A stretch of DNA of 11,175 nt from Euryarchaeota archaeon UBA501 (GTDB lineage: Archaea > Thermoplasmatota > Poseidoniia > Poseidoniales > Thalassarchaeaceae). Location: the NCBI GenBank assembly GCA_002505685.1, contig DAVT01000072.1, positions 1 to 11,175 on the forward strand, in the 5' to 3' direction. Below the pieces are notes generated by a model. That model was not told the DNA's origin. It saw only the letters and a program-made list of their open reading frames with translations, and ran no database searches. This document shows positions 1 through 7,023 of the stretch, in pieces. Position 1 is the stretch's first letter, and each line of letters starts with the position of its first letter. A program made the translations under genes and the position numbers.

Positions 1-999
1 TTTTCCAATGGATGAAAGTGCTCTGACGATGTGCTCACGCTCCTCGGAATCCGCACTCTTTAACGCCGATACTAAGGTTGGTACTGTGTCGTGACTGGCA
101 ATTTTCCGCAGGGCAGTAATGGCTCCTTTTCTGATGTTTTTGGATTCCGATTTCATCGCATAAATCAATGGAGGAGTGTGTCCGATTGCAACCGTTGCTG
201 CAACTGCGGTCGTATGGATTTCGTCGTCACTGAATCGCTGAATAATCAGTTCACACGCGTTTCTCTCACGTAGGACTGCTAGAGCTTCTATGACATGCCG
301 GCACTGCTCGCCTCTGAAATCTTGATCCTCTAGCATCAAGAGAAGACTGGGGACGGCTCGATTACCCAGTCGATAAGCCATCTCTGGGTCACGAACTACT
401 GCGGCTACGCCTTCGGATATCGTACGCCTGATTTCAAAAATACGCAGCAGACCCTGTATCAAAATGAAATCGATGGTTAGCAGTAACGCCATGAACAAAT
501 GCCTTCCCCCCATAGAGTCCAATTCGATGGAACTCATCTGCACCCCATATATTTCAGACCAATCCAGAACTGACCGGAAGAGTAGGTCAACACCCAATAA
601 CATCCAATCAGAAATTGTGGCACCCTCAGGAACTGAGTATAATCCGAAAATAGAGTGGCTTGAACGCATTAGCAAAGGAATAATGATGAATAATTGTATT
701 GCGGAAAGTAAGGCACTCAACCGTAAATCTGGCAACTCATCCGGGTCTGCATCGGATAATTTTCTTGCGATTGCAGTTCGTTGTTTCTCATTTGCAACCC
801 ATGCACGCCCAACTCCAATGACCCCAAGGTAGCCAAGCCACAACAGAATCCAAGCGATTTGTGCTGATGTGTAAAATGTGGCGACATGTATGACTGCGAA
901 GGCGAAAAGCAACACACCTATCTGCAGATTTGGTTGCAATATCCCTGTCCCAAACAGGCGCGAGAATCTAACCAGCATCTCGTCAATCTTGCCTAGCAC
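1..999 (-). CDS. Multi-pass membrane protein with C-terminal HEAT-like repeats (3' end outside window)
   Basis: The reading frame stays open for 333 codons from a GTG at 999 to the left edge, so the C-terminus is missing. Hydrophobic segments lie at about residues 27-47, 50-67, 95-113 and 168-188 (e.g. GVLLFAFAVIHVATF, HLFMALLLTIDFILIQ), predicting four TM helices. From about residue 193 the protein becomes soluble and alternates short amphipathic helices in the HEAT style (AVPSLLLMLED, AITALRKIAS, VPTLVSALKSADSEER, IVRALSSIGK). HEAT repeats usually make protein-protein scaffolds, so a membrane-tethered adaptor is a reasonable inference; no enzyme motif is visible. The GTG start (VLGKIDEML) is preferred over ATG at 978 because GAGGTGGAG lies 10-13 nt upstream of it; an in-frame stop at 1018-1020 limits any longer start. 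The gene diverges from the 55-aa gene at 1103. Specific function unknown. Confidence 0.8.
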   Translation of the reverse strand, partial: MLGKIDEMLVRFSRLFGTGILQPNLQIGVLLFAFAVIHVATFYTSAQIAWILLWLGYLGVIGVGRAWVANEKQRTAIARKLSDADPDELPDLRLSALLSAIQLFIIIPLLMRSSHSIFGLYSVPEGATISDWMLLGVDLLFRSVLDWSEIYGVQMSSIELDSMGGRHLFMALLLTIDFILIQGLLRIFEIRRTISEGVAAVVRDPEMAYRLGNRAVPSLLLMLEDQDFRGEQCRHVIEALAVLRERNACELIIQRFSDDEIHTTAVAATVAIGHTPPLIYAMKSESKNIRKGAITALRKIASHDTVPTLVSALKSADSEEREHIVRALSSIGK

Positions 1000-1059
1000 A
1001 CTGCGCTGTCTCCACCTCTAGGGATAAATGAGCACTCTGAATTGAGGGCTGAGGTGCCA

Positions 1060-1067
1060 CTTTTAGC
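1060..1067 (+). promoter_or_regulatory. Possible TATA-like element for the 55-aa/PqqD-like unit
   Basis: CTTTTAGC lies about 26 nt before a plausible transcription start near 1089, which would give a short leader containing the G-rich SD just before the ATG at 1103. The match to the archaeal TATA consensus is weak. In the same 103-bp divergent gap, GATAAA at 1023-1028 (TTTATC on the minus strand) is a comparable candidate for the HEAT-repeat gene. That one would put the start near 1000, so the HEAT mRNA could be nearly leaderless. Both are read by eye only. Confidence 0.25.
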
Positions 1068-1102
1068 GACAGTGCCTTGAGGGGGAGGGGGGAGCGAGAG
1101 AC

Positions 1103-1270
1103 ATGCCAGGGGCTTGGTGGTTGCTTCTATCCATGTGCTCCATGCTCGGTGTGGGCACCTGGTATTTGCGAAATTTCACTGAAAGGGATGAACTCATGCG
1201 ATTGGTCGCTTTCTCGGGAATTGCTTGCATGCTTTCTCTGGTCGCTTGGACATGGACTATGGACCTTTGA
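1103..1270 (+). CDS. Small two-TM membrane protein, 55 aa, function unknown
   Basis: A short ORF starts at ATG 1103 with a purine-rich SD (GGAG at 1091-1094) and ends in TGA at 1268-1270. The protein begins MPGAWWLLLSMCSMLGVGTW. It is almost all membrane: hydrophobic segments lie at about residues 4-20 and 33-52, joined by a charged loop (YLRNFTERDELMR), which suggests a hairpin of two TM helices. The frame is closed upstream by TAG at 1064-1066 and contains no alternative upstream start. It lies 9 nt before the PqqD-like gene, whose SD (GAGGTG) overlaps this stop codon, so the two are probably co-transcribed and translationally coupled. No family is recognised. The support is the SD, the clean hydrophobic pattern and the tight coupling; homology could not be tested. 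Confidence 0.65.
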   Translation: MPGAWWLLLSMCSMLGVGTWYLRNFTERDELMRLVAFSGIACMLSLVAWTWTMDL

Positions 1271-1279
1271 GGTGAAAAA

Positions 1280-1738
1280 GTGGAGGAGTTAGAAGGTTCG
1301 TATCCTGTTCGTTTGCCCGTTTGGTGGGGTCGACGGGGTGCCGCAGGACCTCACCCTGAACTGGAAGGGGTCACCGGTCGTTTTGTTGTAATTCGACACC
1401 CAAAGAAATTCAGAAGATTTGAGCAGTTTATCGCCAGAATATTGCGAGCACCCAAGGAATTAAGACGCCCTCTTGATGACATGAATAGTCTACTTTGGGA
1501 ACTGTGTGATGGTACGAGAACATATGAGGAAATTTGTCAGTTACTGGACAATACATTCCACGAAAGAATCGCGCCAGTAAGGGAGAGAACAGGAGCGGCG
1601 ATTACCCGATTCAATCAATTGGGCTTGATTGGACTTTCACACAAACCGTTTGAAGGTGAATGGGAACATGGAACTGGTATAGACCCGAGTGGTGAACTCG
1701 AAGACCCTGACGCCTCATTGAATCTTGAATGGGATTAG
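1280..1738 (+). CDS. PqqD-like (RRE-fold winged-helix) protein
   Basis: The protein has 152 aa from a GTG start preceded by GAGGTG five nt upstream. Residues about 63-121 fit the PqqD family pattern: RPLDDMNSLLWELCDGTRT, EEICQLLDNTF, then a helix and the closing NQLGLIGLS strand. In this family the conserved aspartate-glycine (here C76-D77-G78) precedes the T/S-x-x-EI helix. PqqD proteins, also called RiPP recognition elements, bind precursor peptides and hand them to a modifying enzyme such as the radical SAM protein PqqE. Stand-alone relatives of unknown role are common. The first 60 residues are basic (RFVVIRHPKKFRRFEQF) and the last 30 acidic. No radical SAM enzyme or obvious precursor lies in the window, so RiPP biosynthesis is not shown. 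It is coupled to the 55-aa membrane protein and meets the surface-protein gene tail to tail. Confidence 0.7.
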   Translation: MEELEGSYPVRLPVWWGRRGAAGPHPELEGVTGRFVVIRHPKKFRRFEQFIARILRAPKELRRPLDDMNSLLWELCDGTRTYEEICQLLDNTFHERIAPVRERTGAAITRFNQLGLIGLSHKPFEGEWEHGTGIDPSGELEDPDASLNLEWD

Positions 1739-4700
1739 CGAATTGTATTGCATGACGGGCAATGAGTGTATGGAGAAATTGCAACAGAGGCAGCAAAACC
1801 TCCGCAGTTAGAGCACTGCCACCACGCGTCATTTGAAGTCAAAACTTGTCCAGTAACCAAGCAGTTGAATGTAGGGAGAGTTGATGCTGCTGGATCTGGT
1901 TGTGACACGACCGGATTTGCAGCAGGAGTTGCGGCGTTGGCGTTTCTCATCTCCTGAATTTGTATATCGCTCCATCCCGATGCCCTCAGTTGCTCATCGG
2001 AAAAGTCCTGTGGGGATGGTTCCGGTTCAGCCACCACTGGAGCTGCTGCGACTGGCATCGGGCCAGGGGCACCTGGCATTGGCCCGGGGGGTGCGGTTTG
2101 TTGAGGCATAGGCGATGCTGGAGTTGCTGGGGCGACTGCCATTACAGGTTCTACATCGGGTTCGTCTTCAGTATCATATTCCAGTGAATCCAAAACCTTT
2201 CTTCGTTTCAAAATCATTGTCGTCATGTAAATGAAGAAGATAGTAAATGCGATTGCAGCAAGGATGCCTCCCGCCAATATTGCGGCATTACCAAACCCAG
2301 AAAATCCACCGCTTTCCTCTACCTGTTTTGTCTTTAGGTGGACCGGCCCAGATGACCAAATGCTTGAGCCTGAGTCATCCATCAACTCAAATTCAACGGT
2401 TCTATCACGTTTATCTGAATCAAGAGAGATGTCACAATCAATTGTCCCTGTTTGTGCGGGACCCGGACTTGATGCTGGAAGGAGTAGAACTACATCCCCA
2501 TTTTGAGAACGTGGGCGGCAATCGATAAACACAGAATCCGGTACCACAGTGGTTAGATTAACTGTGATAGGCATGGTAGAATCCGTGGTGACATTGATTT
2601 GGAAAGTTGACATTTCTTCAGGCTCAAACAATATCTCTGGATCCAAGTTCCATGAAGTAGAAATGCTCCTTTTTTGATCTACTGTCACCAGTAATTGAGT
2701 TGAATCAACATGGAAATTATCTTGACCCGGGATTTGTCCACCCTGCACCTCGACAGTGAGCAAAATGGATTCACCCAGTGGGAAATTATCTAGTGTTTCG
2801 AAGTGTATGGAAATCTCCTCTACACCACCGGGACCCATGGGTATGTCCACCCACCCATTCAGCTGGCCAATCCCTCGACTCGTTGTGGCTTGAACAATCA
2901 TACCTGGCTGATTCTTGTCGGAGGTAACACGGACCCGCATACTGCTATCGTAAGTATTTCCTGCGTTCTGCAATTCGACTGTCCATTCCTCACTTTGGCC
3001 CATCCAGAGGGATACTTCACTGACCTCAAAATCTGAAATCTCTGGTATCGCAGTCATAAGCGTGTTGTATTGCCAAGAAATTTCAGATTGCGTGGAGTTT
3101 TCATTCACCCCTTCCACTGGACTTGCTCTAAACGTAAGAGCAAATTCTTGACCCGGTTCTTCGTTGCCGGGAATTTCTACAAACAATGTCCCCATGGCGA
3201 CACTGTTACCATCATAAATGGTCGACAAAGATAGCGACTCTGTGACTGTCGCACCGTTGAATTGAACCCACCAATTCCAGCTAGAGGGGGCAACTAATTC
3301 GAATACGACATTTTCAGGACCATTGCCTAAATTCTCAACTTCAAAAGAAATTTCATTCACACGCCCTGGGATAACATCGGTATTGGGCGTATTCATCTCC
3401 AATGAAATCTCGTGGAACTGTCGTACACGGATATCCGAAAACGCATTCGATTGCCCATTCATCCCCGATTCTGTCGAAATGATATGTGGTGTCACAATAG
3501 GTCCTGGGTCATTGGCCTGAGCAGATTCAGGAGCTGTAAATGTCACCAGTATACGCGCACTACTACCGGGTCCAATGATGACTGAGGGCGATGATAGCAA
3601 TTCTATTTCCCAGCCGTATACTCCAGTTGAATTGTAAGAGAACGTAAATGCATCTTGTTGGGTAGCATTATTCCAAATTGTAAACGGCACGGTGAGTGAT
3701 TTACCGGGTGAGATCCACCAGCCTTCTGCAGGCATATCACTCGCATCAACCCCTACTTCGGCGTCTGAAACCATGGACACTGTGACATTGGCCCGCATGG
3801 TACTTGCTTTGCTCGGATCAGCCTGACTGATTGCAGTGAATGCTGAATTGGCTCGCATCCCTGAGGGGGCGTCTTGAGGGATATTTGCGGTAATTGTGAT
3901 TGTTTCAGTACCACCTTCGGGTATTGTGACCAATGTGGATTGGTCCCACTTCAATCCGAATGTCCACCCATCATGGGTTAGAATCGGTGATGTATCGAGT
4001 GAGAAGGTATCTTGCCCATCCCCATCATTATGCAGAGTAATCTCAAAATCGCAGGCATTACCAGGGGCGCAGGAGAAACTTGGGTTTTGTTCAACCCAAT
4101 TTGGTTGATAACTGGGAGCAACGGAGAATGATGCGGTTGTTGTAGCTATGACTGTGGATTCCGAGCTATGCGCGTGGACGTTTACCGTTGAGGTGCCCAT
4201 TGGGGCGTCTTCAGTGGGCTGGACAAGTAACTTGATTGTTCTTGTTTCGCCTTTGCCCAAATCCAAACTCACACCATCGGGTATTTGAGAACCAGTCATG
4301 TGTTGAAAACGGTAATTCCAACCAGTAGGAAGATTGGAGACACTCAAATCTGCAAAATCCGACAAGTTTCCATTGTTGGTCAAACTGATGGTCGTCTCTG
4401 CCCATTCGCCCGCTTGAGCATTCCCACTCGCGCCTGAATTGATGGAAAGTGCAAATTCTTCAGCGCGCGCTTTTTGATCGTAGAACATCACGATATCTTC
4501 CATCCAATTCCCAATATTGGTCCCTGCTGAATTTGAGTGGAAATTAATGCGGAACTTGAATTGACTATTCATTGCACTAGCAGGCATACCCCAGTAGGGG
4601 ACCACATGATTGCCCACCTGATTAACGGAAATGAGCCAATTGCTGCCTTGGCCAGTAGTTGGAGAAAAATCAGTGTCGACTTCACCACTGACTGTTGCTG

Positions 4701-5526
4701 GAGTAATGCGAATCCATGCGTTTCCATCCCAAACATCAATGTCGAACCCATCCCCACTTTCGGTACTACCTGTGTAGAAAAATCCAATCCCAATTCCACG
4801 TGTTGGATTAGAATGTGCATCTGACGTATCTATGGTCGAACTGACCAATGATGTATCCCAGTTGTTACCATAGTTAGATGCTGAAGTTTGGCCCCCTACA
4901 TGGAATGAATTTGTACCACTCAGAGAGGCTTCGTCAGACACATACCAGTTGCTACCTAATGTCCATGAGCCACTTGATTCAGCCTGATCATACAGATTCC
5001 CGATGGTCAGGCTTCGAGTTCCTACGTCGTTGCTTGGATTCGCATCATTGGACAACATGGAAGTTACACGAATAGTATGATTCCCACTATAGTCAGGAGT
5101 CCATGTTGTTGTCACTGTGGCTGATCCACCAGCCGGAATCGAGCCCACATTTCCGCGGTATGTGTGTAGTATGAAATCCGAGTACTCGTCGTGAATAATT
5201 TCGACATCGACATTGAAACTACCTGCTGAAGAGTCGCCTTGGTTTTCCAAAGTCACTTCGATTTGTTGGGGCAATCCAATCATCCCGTCAATGATCCACA
5301 AATCAACCGGACGGTTCATTCCAATTGATGATGGATCTTGCGAAGATAATGCTGCATGGTTGGTGTGATCTGTCGAACTAACATATGACACGTAAGCCGA
5401 TGTTGGGACTATGTCTGGACCGGCCCTACCTTGGGTTGCATTGGCCAAAGGGAAAGTGGAAATTAGCATCAAAAATGCTAGTACGATGGCGAGTCGGGCC
5501 GTGGGCCGATTTCCAAAGTGTTGCAT
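1735..5526 (-). CDS. Large secreted/membrane-anchored multi-Ig (CARDB/NEW3-type) surface protein with cytoplasmic zinc-ribbon tail
   Basis: The protein has 1263 aa from ATG at 5526. This start gives a good signal peptide (basic RPTAR, hydrophobic LAIVLAFLMLISTF, cleavage after ANA30). A longer TTG start at 5559 lacks an SD and would bury the signal. Order of parts: CARDB-like domain, about 73-176 (VTLENQGDSSAGSF, ending SNDAN.SND); a Trp/Gly-rich jelly-roll-like region, about 178-350; then five or six Ig-like units to about 1070, several with the NEW3 pattern 'N-x-G...F.L'. Cys486 and Cys492 could form a disulfide. One TM helix follows at about 1081-1104, ended by KRRK. The cytoplasmic tail is Pro/Ala-rich, then carries a short helix (DEQLRASGWSDIQIQEMR, 1177-1194) and a C-terminal zinc ribbon with Cys1238/1241 and Cys1256/1259. 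It is probably a cell-surface or adhesive protein; the ligand is unknown. It follows the 276-aa gene by 57 nt. Confidence 0.85.
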   Translation of the reverse strand: MQHFGNRPTARLAIVLAFLMLISTFPLANATQGRAGPDIVPTSAYVSYVSSTDHTNHAALSSQDPSSIGMNRPVDLWIIDGMIGLPQQIEVTLENQGDSSAGSFNVDVEIIHDEYSDFILHTYRGNVGSIPAGGSATVTTTWTPDYSGNHTIRVTSMLSNDANPSNDVGTRSLTIGNLYDQAESSGSWTLGSNWYVSDEASLSGTNSFHVGGQTSASNYGNNWDTSLVSSTIDTSDAHSNPTRGIGIGFFYTGSTESGDGFDIDVWDGNAWIRITPATVSGEVDTDFSPTTGQGSNWLISVNQVGNHVVPYWGMPASAMNSQFKFRINFHSNSAGTNIGNWMEDIVMFYDQKARAEEFALSINSGASGNAQAGEWAETTISLTNNGNLSDFADLSVSNLPTGWNYRFQHMTGSQIPDGVSLDLGKGETRTIKLLVQPTEDAPMGTSTVNVHAHSSESTVIATTTASFSVAPSYQPNWVEQNPSFSCAPGNACDFEITLHNDGDGQDTFSLDTSPILTHDGWTFGLKWDQSTLVTIPEGGTETITITANIPQDAPSGMRANSAFTAISQADPSKASTMRANVTVSMVSDAEVGVDASDMPAEGWWISPGKSLTVPFTIWNNATQQDAFTFSYNSTGVYGWEIELLSSPSVIIGPGSSARILVTFTAPESAQANDPGPIVTPHIISTESGMNGQSNAFSDIRVRQFHEISLEMNTPNTDVIPGRVNEISFEVENLGNGPENVVFELVAPSSWNWWVQFNGATVTESLSLSTIYDGNSVAMGTLFVEIPGNEEPGQEFALTFRASPVEGVNENSTQSEISWQYNTLMTAIPEISDFEVSEVSLWMGQSEEWTVELQNAGNTYDSSMRVRVTSDKNQPGMIVQATTSRGIGQLNGWVDIPMGPGGVEEISIHFETLDNFPLGESILLTVEVQGGQIPGQDNFHVDSTQLLVTVDQKRSISTSWNLDPEILFEPEEMSTFQINVTTDSTMPITVNLTTVVPDSVFIDCRPRSQNGDVVLLLPASSPGPAQTGTIDCDISLDSDKRDRTVEFELMDDSGSSIWSSGPVHLKTKQVEESGGFSGFGNAAILAGGILAAIAFTIFFIYMTTMILKRRKVLDSLEYDTEDEPDVEPVMAVAPATPASPMPQQTAPPGPMPGAPGPMPVAAAPVVAEPEPSPQDFSDEQLRASGWSDIQIQEMRNANAATPAANPVVSQPDPAASTLPTFNCLVTGQVLTSNDAWWQCSNCGGFAASVAISPYTHCPSCNTIR

Positions 5527-5583
5527 GCGCCTCAAACGGCAACTTTCAGGCGAATTCAATAACGTAACGGTCTAGGGGGCAAC

Positions 5584-6414
5584 TTAGTCCTCAGTACTCA
5601 TTTTTTGGAGAGCCGCTTCTCGAACCTTGTTTTCTCGCATTTCCTTTGCTCGAGCCGCGAAATAGATGGTAAGAGGAATCACTAGAGCAAGGCTGAAACA
5701 ACCAATCAAGGCTGCAATTGACCATAGCATCTCTTCAACGGGATCAACTTTGAACGTCTCAACAGATTCTAAATCATGAGTTGTCGACTGCACATGTGGG
5801 GAAAATTCGTCGACCCGTATCGTATCCGTACTATCGAGTGTGATTGTCCATGTCAGCGTGCGATTGTGTCTAGAAATGAGGTCGCTTGAGGCCTCCTGTG
5901 CCTCTCCCATTGAATCGGCAAATAAGGTCCCTAGACCACCCATTGGAAGTTCAGGGTGGACGATTCCTCTGAACGTTAAATTCCCATCATTCTCTGCAGT
6001 AATGGAATGCGTTTTTGCGGCAGTGCATACGTTATACTCCTCGTAATTTTGCTCGTTGTTTTGCCGACAGCTAAACCTGTCTGCATCCTCGGAGCCAAGC
6101 ATCTCGTGATGATACCATACTCCATCCGAAACCTCAATGCTGATTGTGTCACCTGATTCGATTCCTGCAATTGATACATTCAACCATGTGGTCGCTTTGA
6201 ATGTTGAAAAAGTCCAAGTTTGTGTGGAATTGTCGTCCGTAATTCCTTGATTTGTGACGTTATGTTCAACTGATTCATTCGAAGTGTTGTAGAGGTAGTA
6301 TGACGAGTCCATGGTCGCTCCATAAACAGCGTATGAAAGGATGATAATCAGTGTTAGCCCAAGGCCAATCATGGTCCGAAGCATGTTCGGATTTTGGGCC
6401 AAAGCCTTCTTCAT
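5584..6414 (-). CDS. Bitopic membrane protein with sequon-rich extracytoplasmic domain, function unknown
   Basis: The protein has 276 aa from ATG at 6414. An N-terminal TM helix at about 14-34 (MIGLGLTLIIILSYAVYG) follows a short basic N-terminus. An extracytoplasmic region spans about 35-228, then a second TM helix at about 229-254 (MLWSIAALIGCFSLALVIPLTIYF), then a charged cytoplasmic end (AARAKEMRENKVREAALQK). The outer region has seven N-x-S/T sequons (Asn43, 46, 52, 62, 79, 145, 184), the kind of site used by archaeal N-glycosylation. Its only two cysteines, Cys116 and Cys130, are close enough for a disulfide. The fold looks beta-rich, but no family is recognised. No clear SD precedes the ATG. 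It stands first in the minus-strand unit, ahead of the large surface protein, so the two may act together at the envelope. Confidence 0.8.
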   Translation of the reverse strand: MKKALAQNPNMLRTMIGLGLTLIIILSYAVYGATMDSSYYLYNTSNESVEHNVTNQGITDDNSTQTWTFSTFKATTWLNVSIAGIESGDTISIEVSDGVWYHHEMLGSEDADRFSCRQNNEQNYEEYNVCTAAKTHSITAENDGNLTFRGIVHPELPMGGLGTLFADSMGEAQEASSDLISRHNRTLTWTITLDSTDTIRVDEFSPHVQSTTHDLESVETFKVDPVEEMLWSIAALIGCFSLALVIPLTIYFAARAKEMRENKVREAALQKMSTED

Positions 6415-6471
6415 TGGATCGCCGAAAGTTGGTCGACGCTTGAACCTTGGCAGAACGGGCCCGACAGAAGC

Positions 6472-6486
6472 CCCACCGTAGGTGGG
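6472..6486. repeat. Inverted repeat in the divergent promoter region upstream of rps19e
   Basis: CCCACC and GGTGGG form a perfect 6-bp inverted repeat around a 3-nt GTA centre. It lies just upstream of the TATA-like box of the ribosomal operon, inside the 124-bp gap between the divergent 276-aa protein gene and rps19e. The position would suit a transcription factor binding site; a chance palindrome is also possible. Confidence 0.35.
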
Positions 6487-6495
6487 CGGTCAGCG

Positions 6496-6503
6496 TTAAA
6501 TAT
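6496..6503 (+). promoter_or_regulatory. Archaeal TATA box candidate for the rps19e operon
   Basis: TTAAATAT is the only AT-rich element in the 124-bp divergent gap and is close to the archaeal TATA consensus (TTTAWATA). Its centre would place the transcription start near 6525, about 14 nt before the rps19e ATG, leaving room for the AGGTG SD. Read on the minus strand (ATATTTAA) it could also serve the 276-aa protein gene with a leader of about 60 nt. Confidence 0.5.
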
Positions 6504-6538
6504 GGGGTGCTGGTCGGCGACCTGCTTAGGTGCCTCTC

Positions 6539-7009
6539 ATGACTACGTTTTACGATGTCCCGGCTGAACTTCTGATTCCTGTGTTGGCAGATCGCCTTGA
6601 GAGTCACGAAAAAATTACTCAACCCGAGTGGGCTGACTTTGTCAAAACCGGTTCGCACAAGGAGCGGCCTCCCGTACAAAAGAACTGGTGGCATCTCCGC
6701 AGTGCAGCGATTTTGCGAAAAGTAGGGCGCATGGGCCCAGTAGGTGTAAATCACCTTTCACAAGCCTTTGGAGGTCCGAAAAACCGAGGTGTTGCACCCA
6801 ACCGTGCAACAGCTGGTAGCCGCCACGTTATCCGCACTTCTCTACAACAACTAGAGGATGCAGGTTTGGTTGCAGTTCGCCGAAATGCTGCTGGAACGGT
6901 CAACTTGGGGCGTGTACTTACACCTGAGGGGCAAAAGTTGCTGGATGAGATTGCGCACACGGTCAGGCCAGAAGCAGAAGCGGCATACCCAGGATTAAGC
7001 AAGTACTGA
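6539..7009 (+). CDS. rps19e: 30S ribosomal protein S19e
   Basis: This protein of the small ribosomal subunit, found in archaea and eukaryotes, is required for late pre-rRNA processing and 40S maturation in eukaryotes. The 156-aa product carries the family hallmarks: YDVPAELLIPVLADRL at the N-terminus, WADFVKTGSHKERPP followed by WWHLRSAAILRKV, then the GGPKNRG.AP segment, SRHVIRTSLQQLEDAGLV and the C-terminal LTPEGQKLLDEIA. The length is normal for archaea. ATG 6539 is chosen over GTG 6530 because AGGTG lies six nt before it and MTTFYDVP matches the usual N-terminus. It is the first gene of an eight-gene plus-strand series; the rps19e, PDCD5-like, rpl39e, rpl31e order is the familiar archaeal arrangement. 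Confidence 0.97.
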   Translation: MTTFYDVPAELLIPVLADRLESHEKITQPEWADFVKTGSHKERPPVQKNWWHLRSAAILRKVGRMGPVGVNHLSQAFGGPKNRGVAPNRATAGSRHVIRTSLQQLEDAGLVAVRRNAAGTVNLGRVLTPEGQKLLDEIAHTVRPEAEAAYPGLSKY

Positions 7010-7023
7010 TTGGAGAGGAGATT

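Noticed and set aside
91..832. Plus-strand ORFs at 91-273 and 464-832
   Set aside because: They lie opposite the continuous minus-strand frame of the TM/HEAT protein, have low-complexity or non-protein-like composition and no SD.
1081..1092. G-rich run as a possible G-quadruplex
   Set aside because: There are only two G-runs, too few for an intramolecular quadruplex; it is better read as an extended SD-like purine stretch before ATG 1103.
1077..1292. ORF of 71 aa starting at TTG 1077
   Set aside because: It overlaps the 55-aa membrane protein in another frame and runs into the PqqD-like gene; its composition is erratic, while the 55-aa frame has an SD and a clean TM pattern.
2040..2110. Possible DNA repeat in the GC-rich stretch encoding the Pro/Ala tail
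   Set aside because: The repetition only reflects the low-complexity PGPMP-type protein sequence; no regular DNA unit is visible.
5527..5559. Longer N-terminus of the large surface protein from TTG 5559
   Set aside because: It adds eleven residues ahead of the signal peptide and has no SD; ATG 5526 gives a normal signal peptide with GAGG just upstream.
6275..6754. Minus-strand ORF of 159 aa across the divergent promoter
   Set aside because: It overlaps both the 276-aa gene and rps19e in other frames, resembles no protein family and would cover the whole promoter region.
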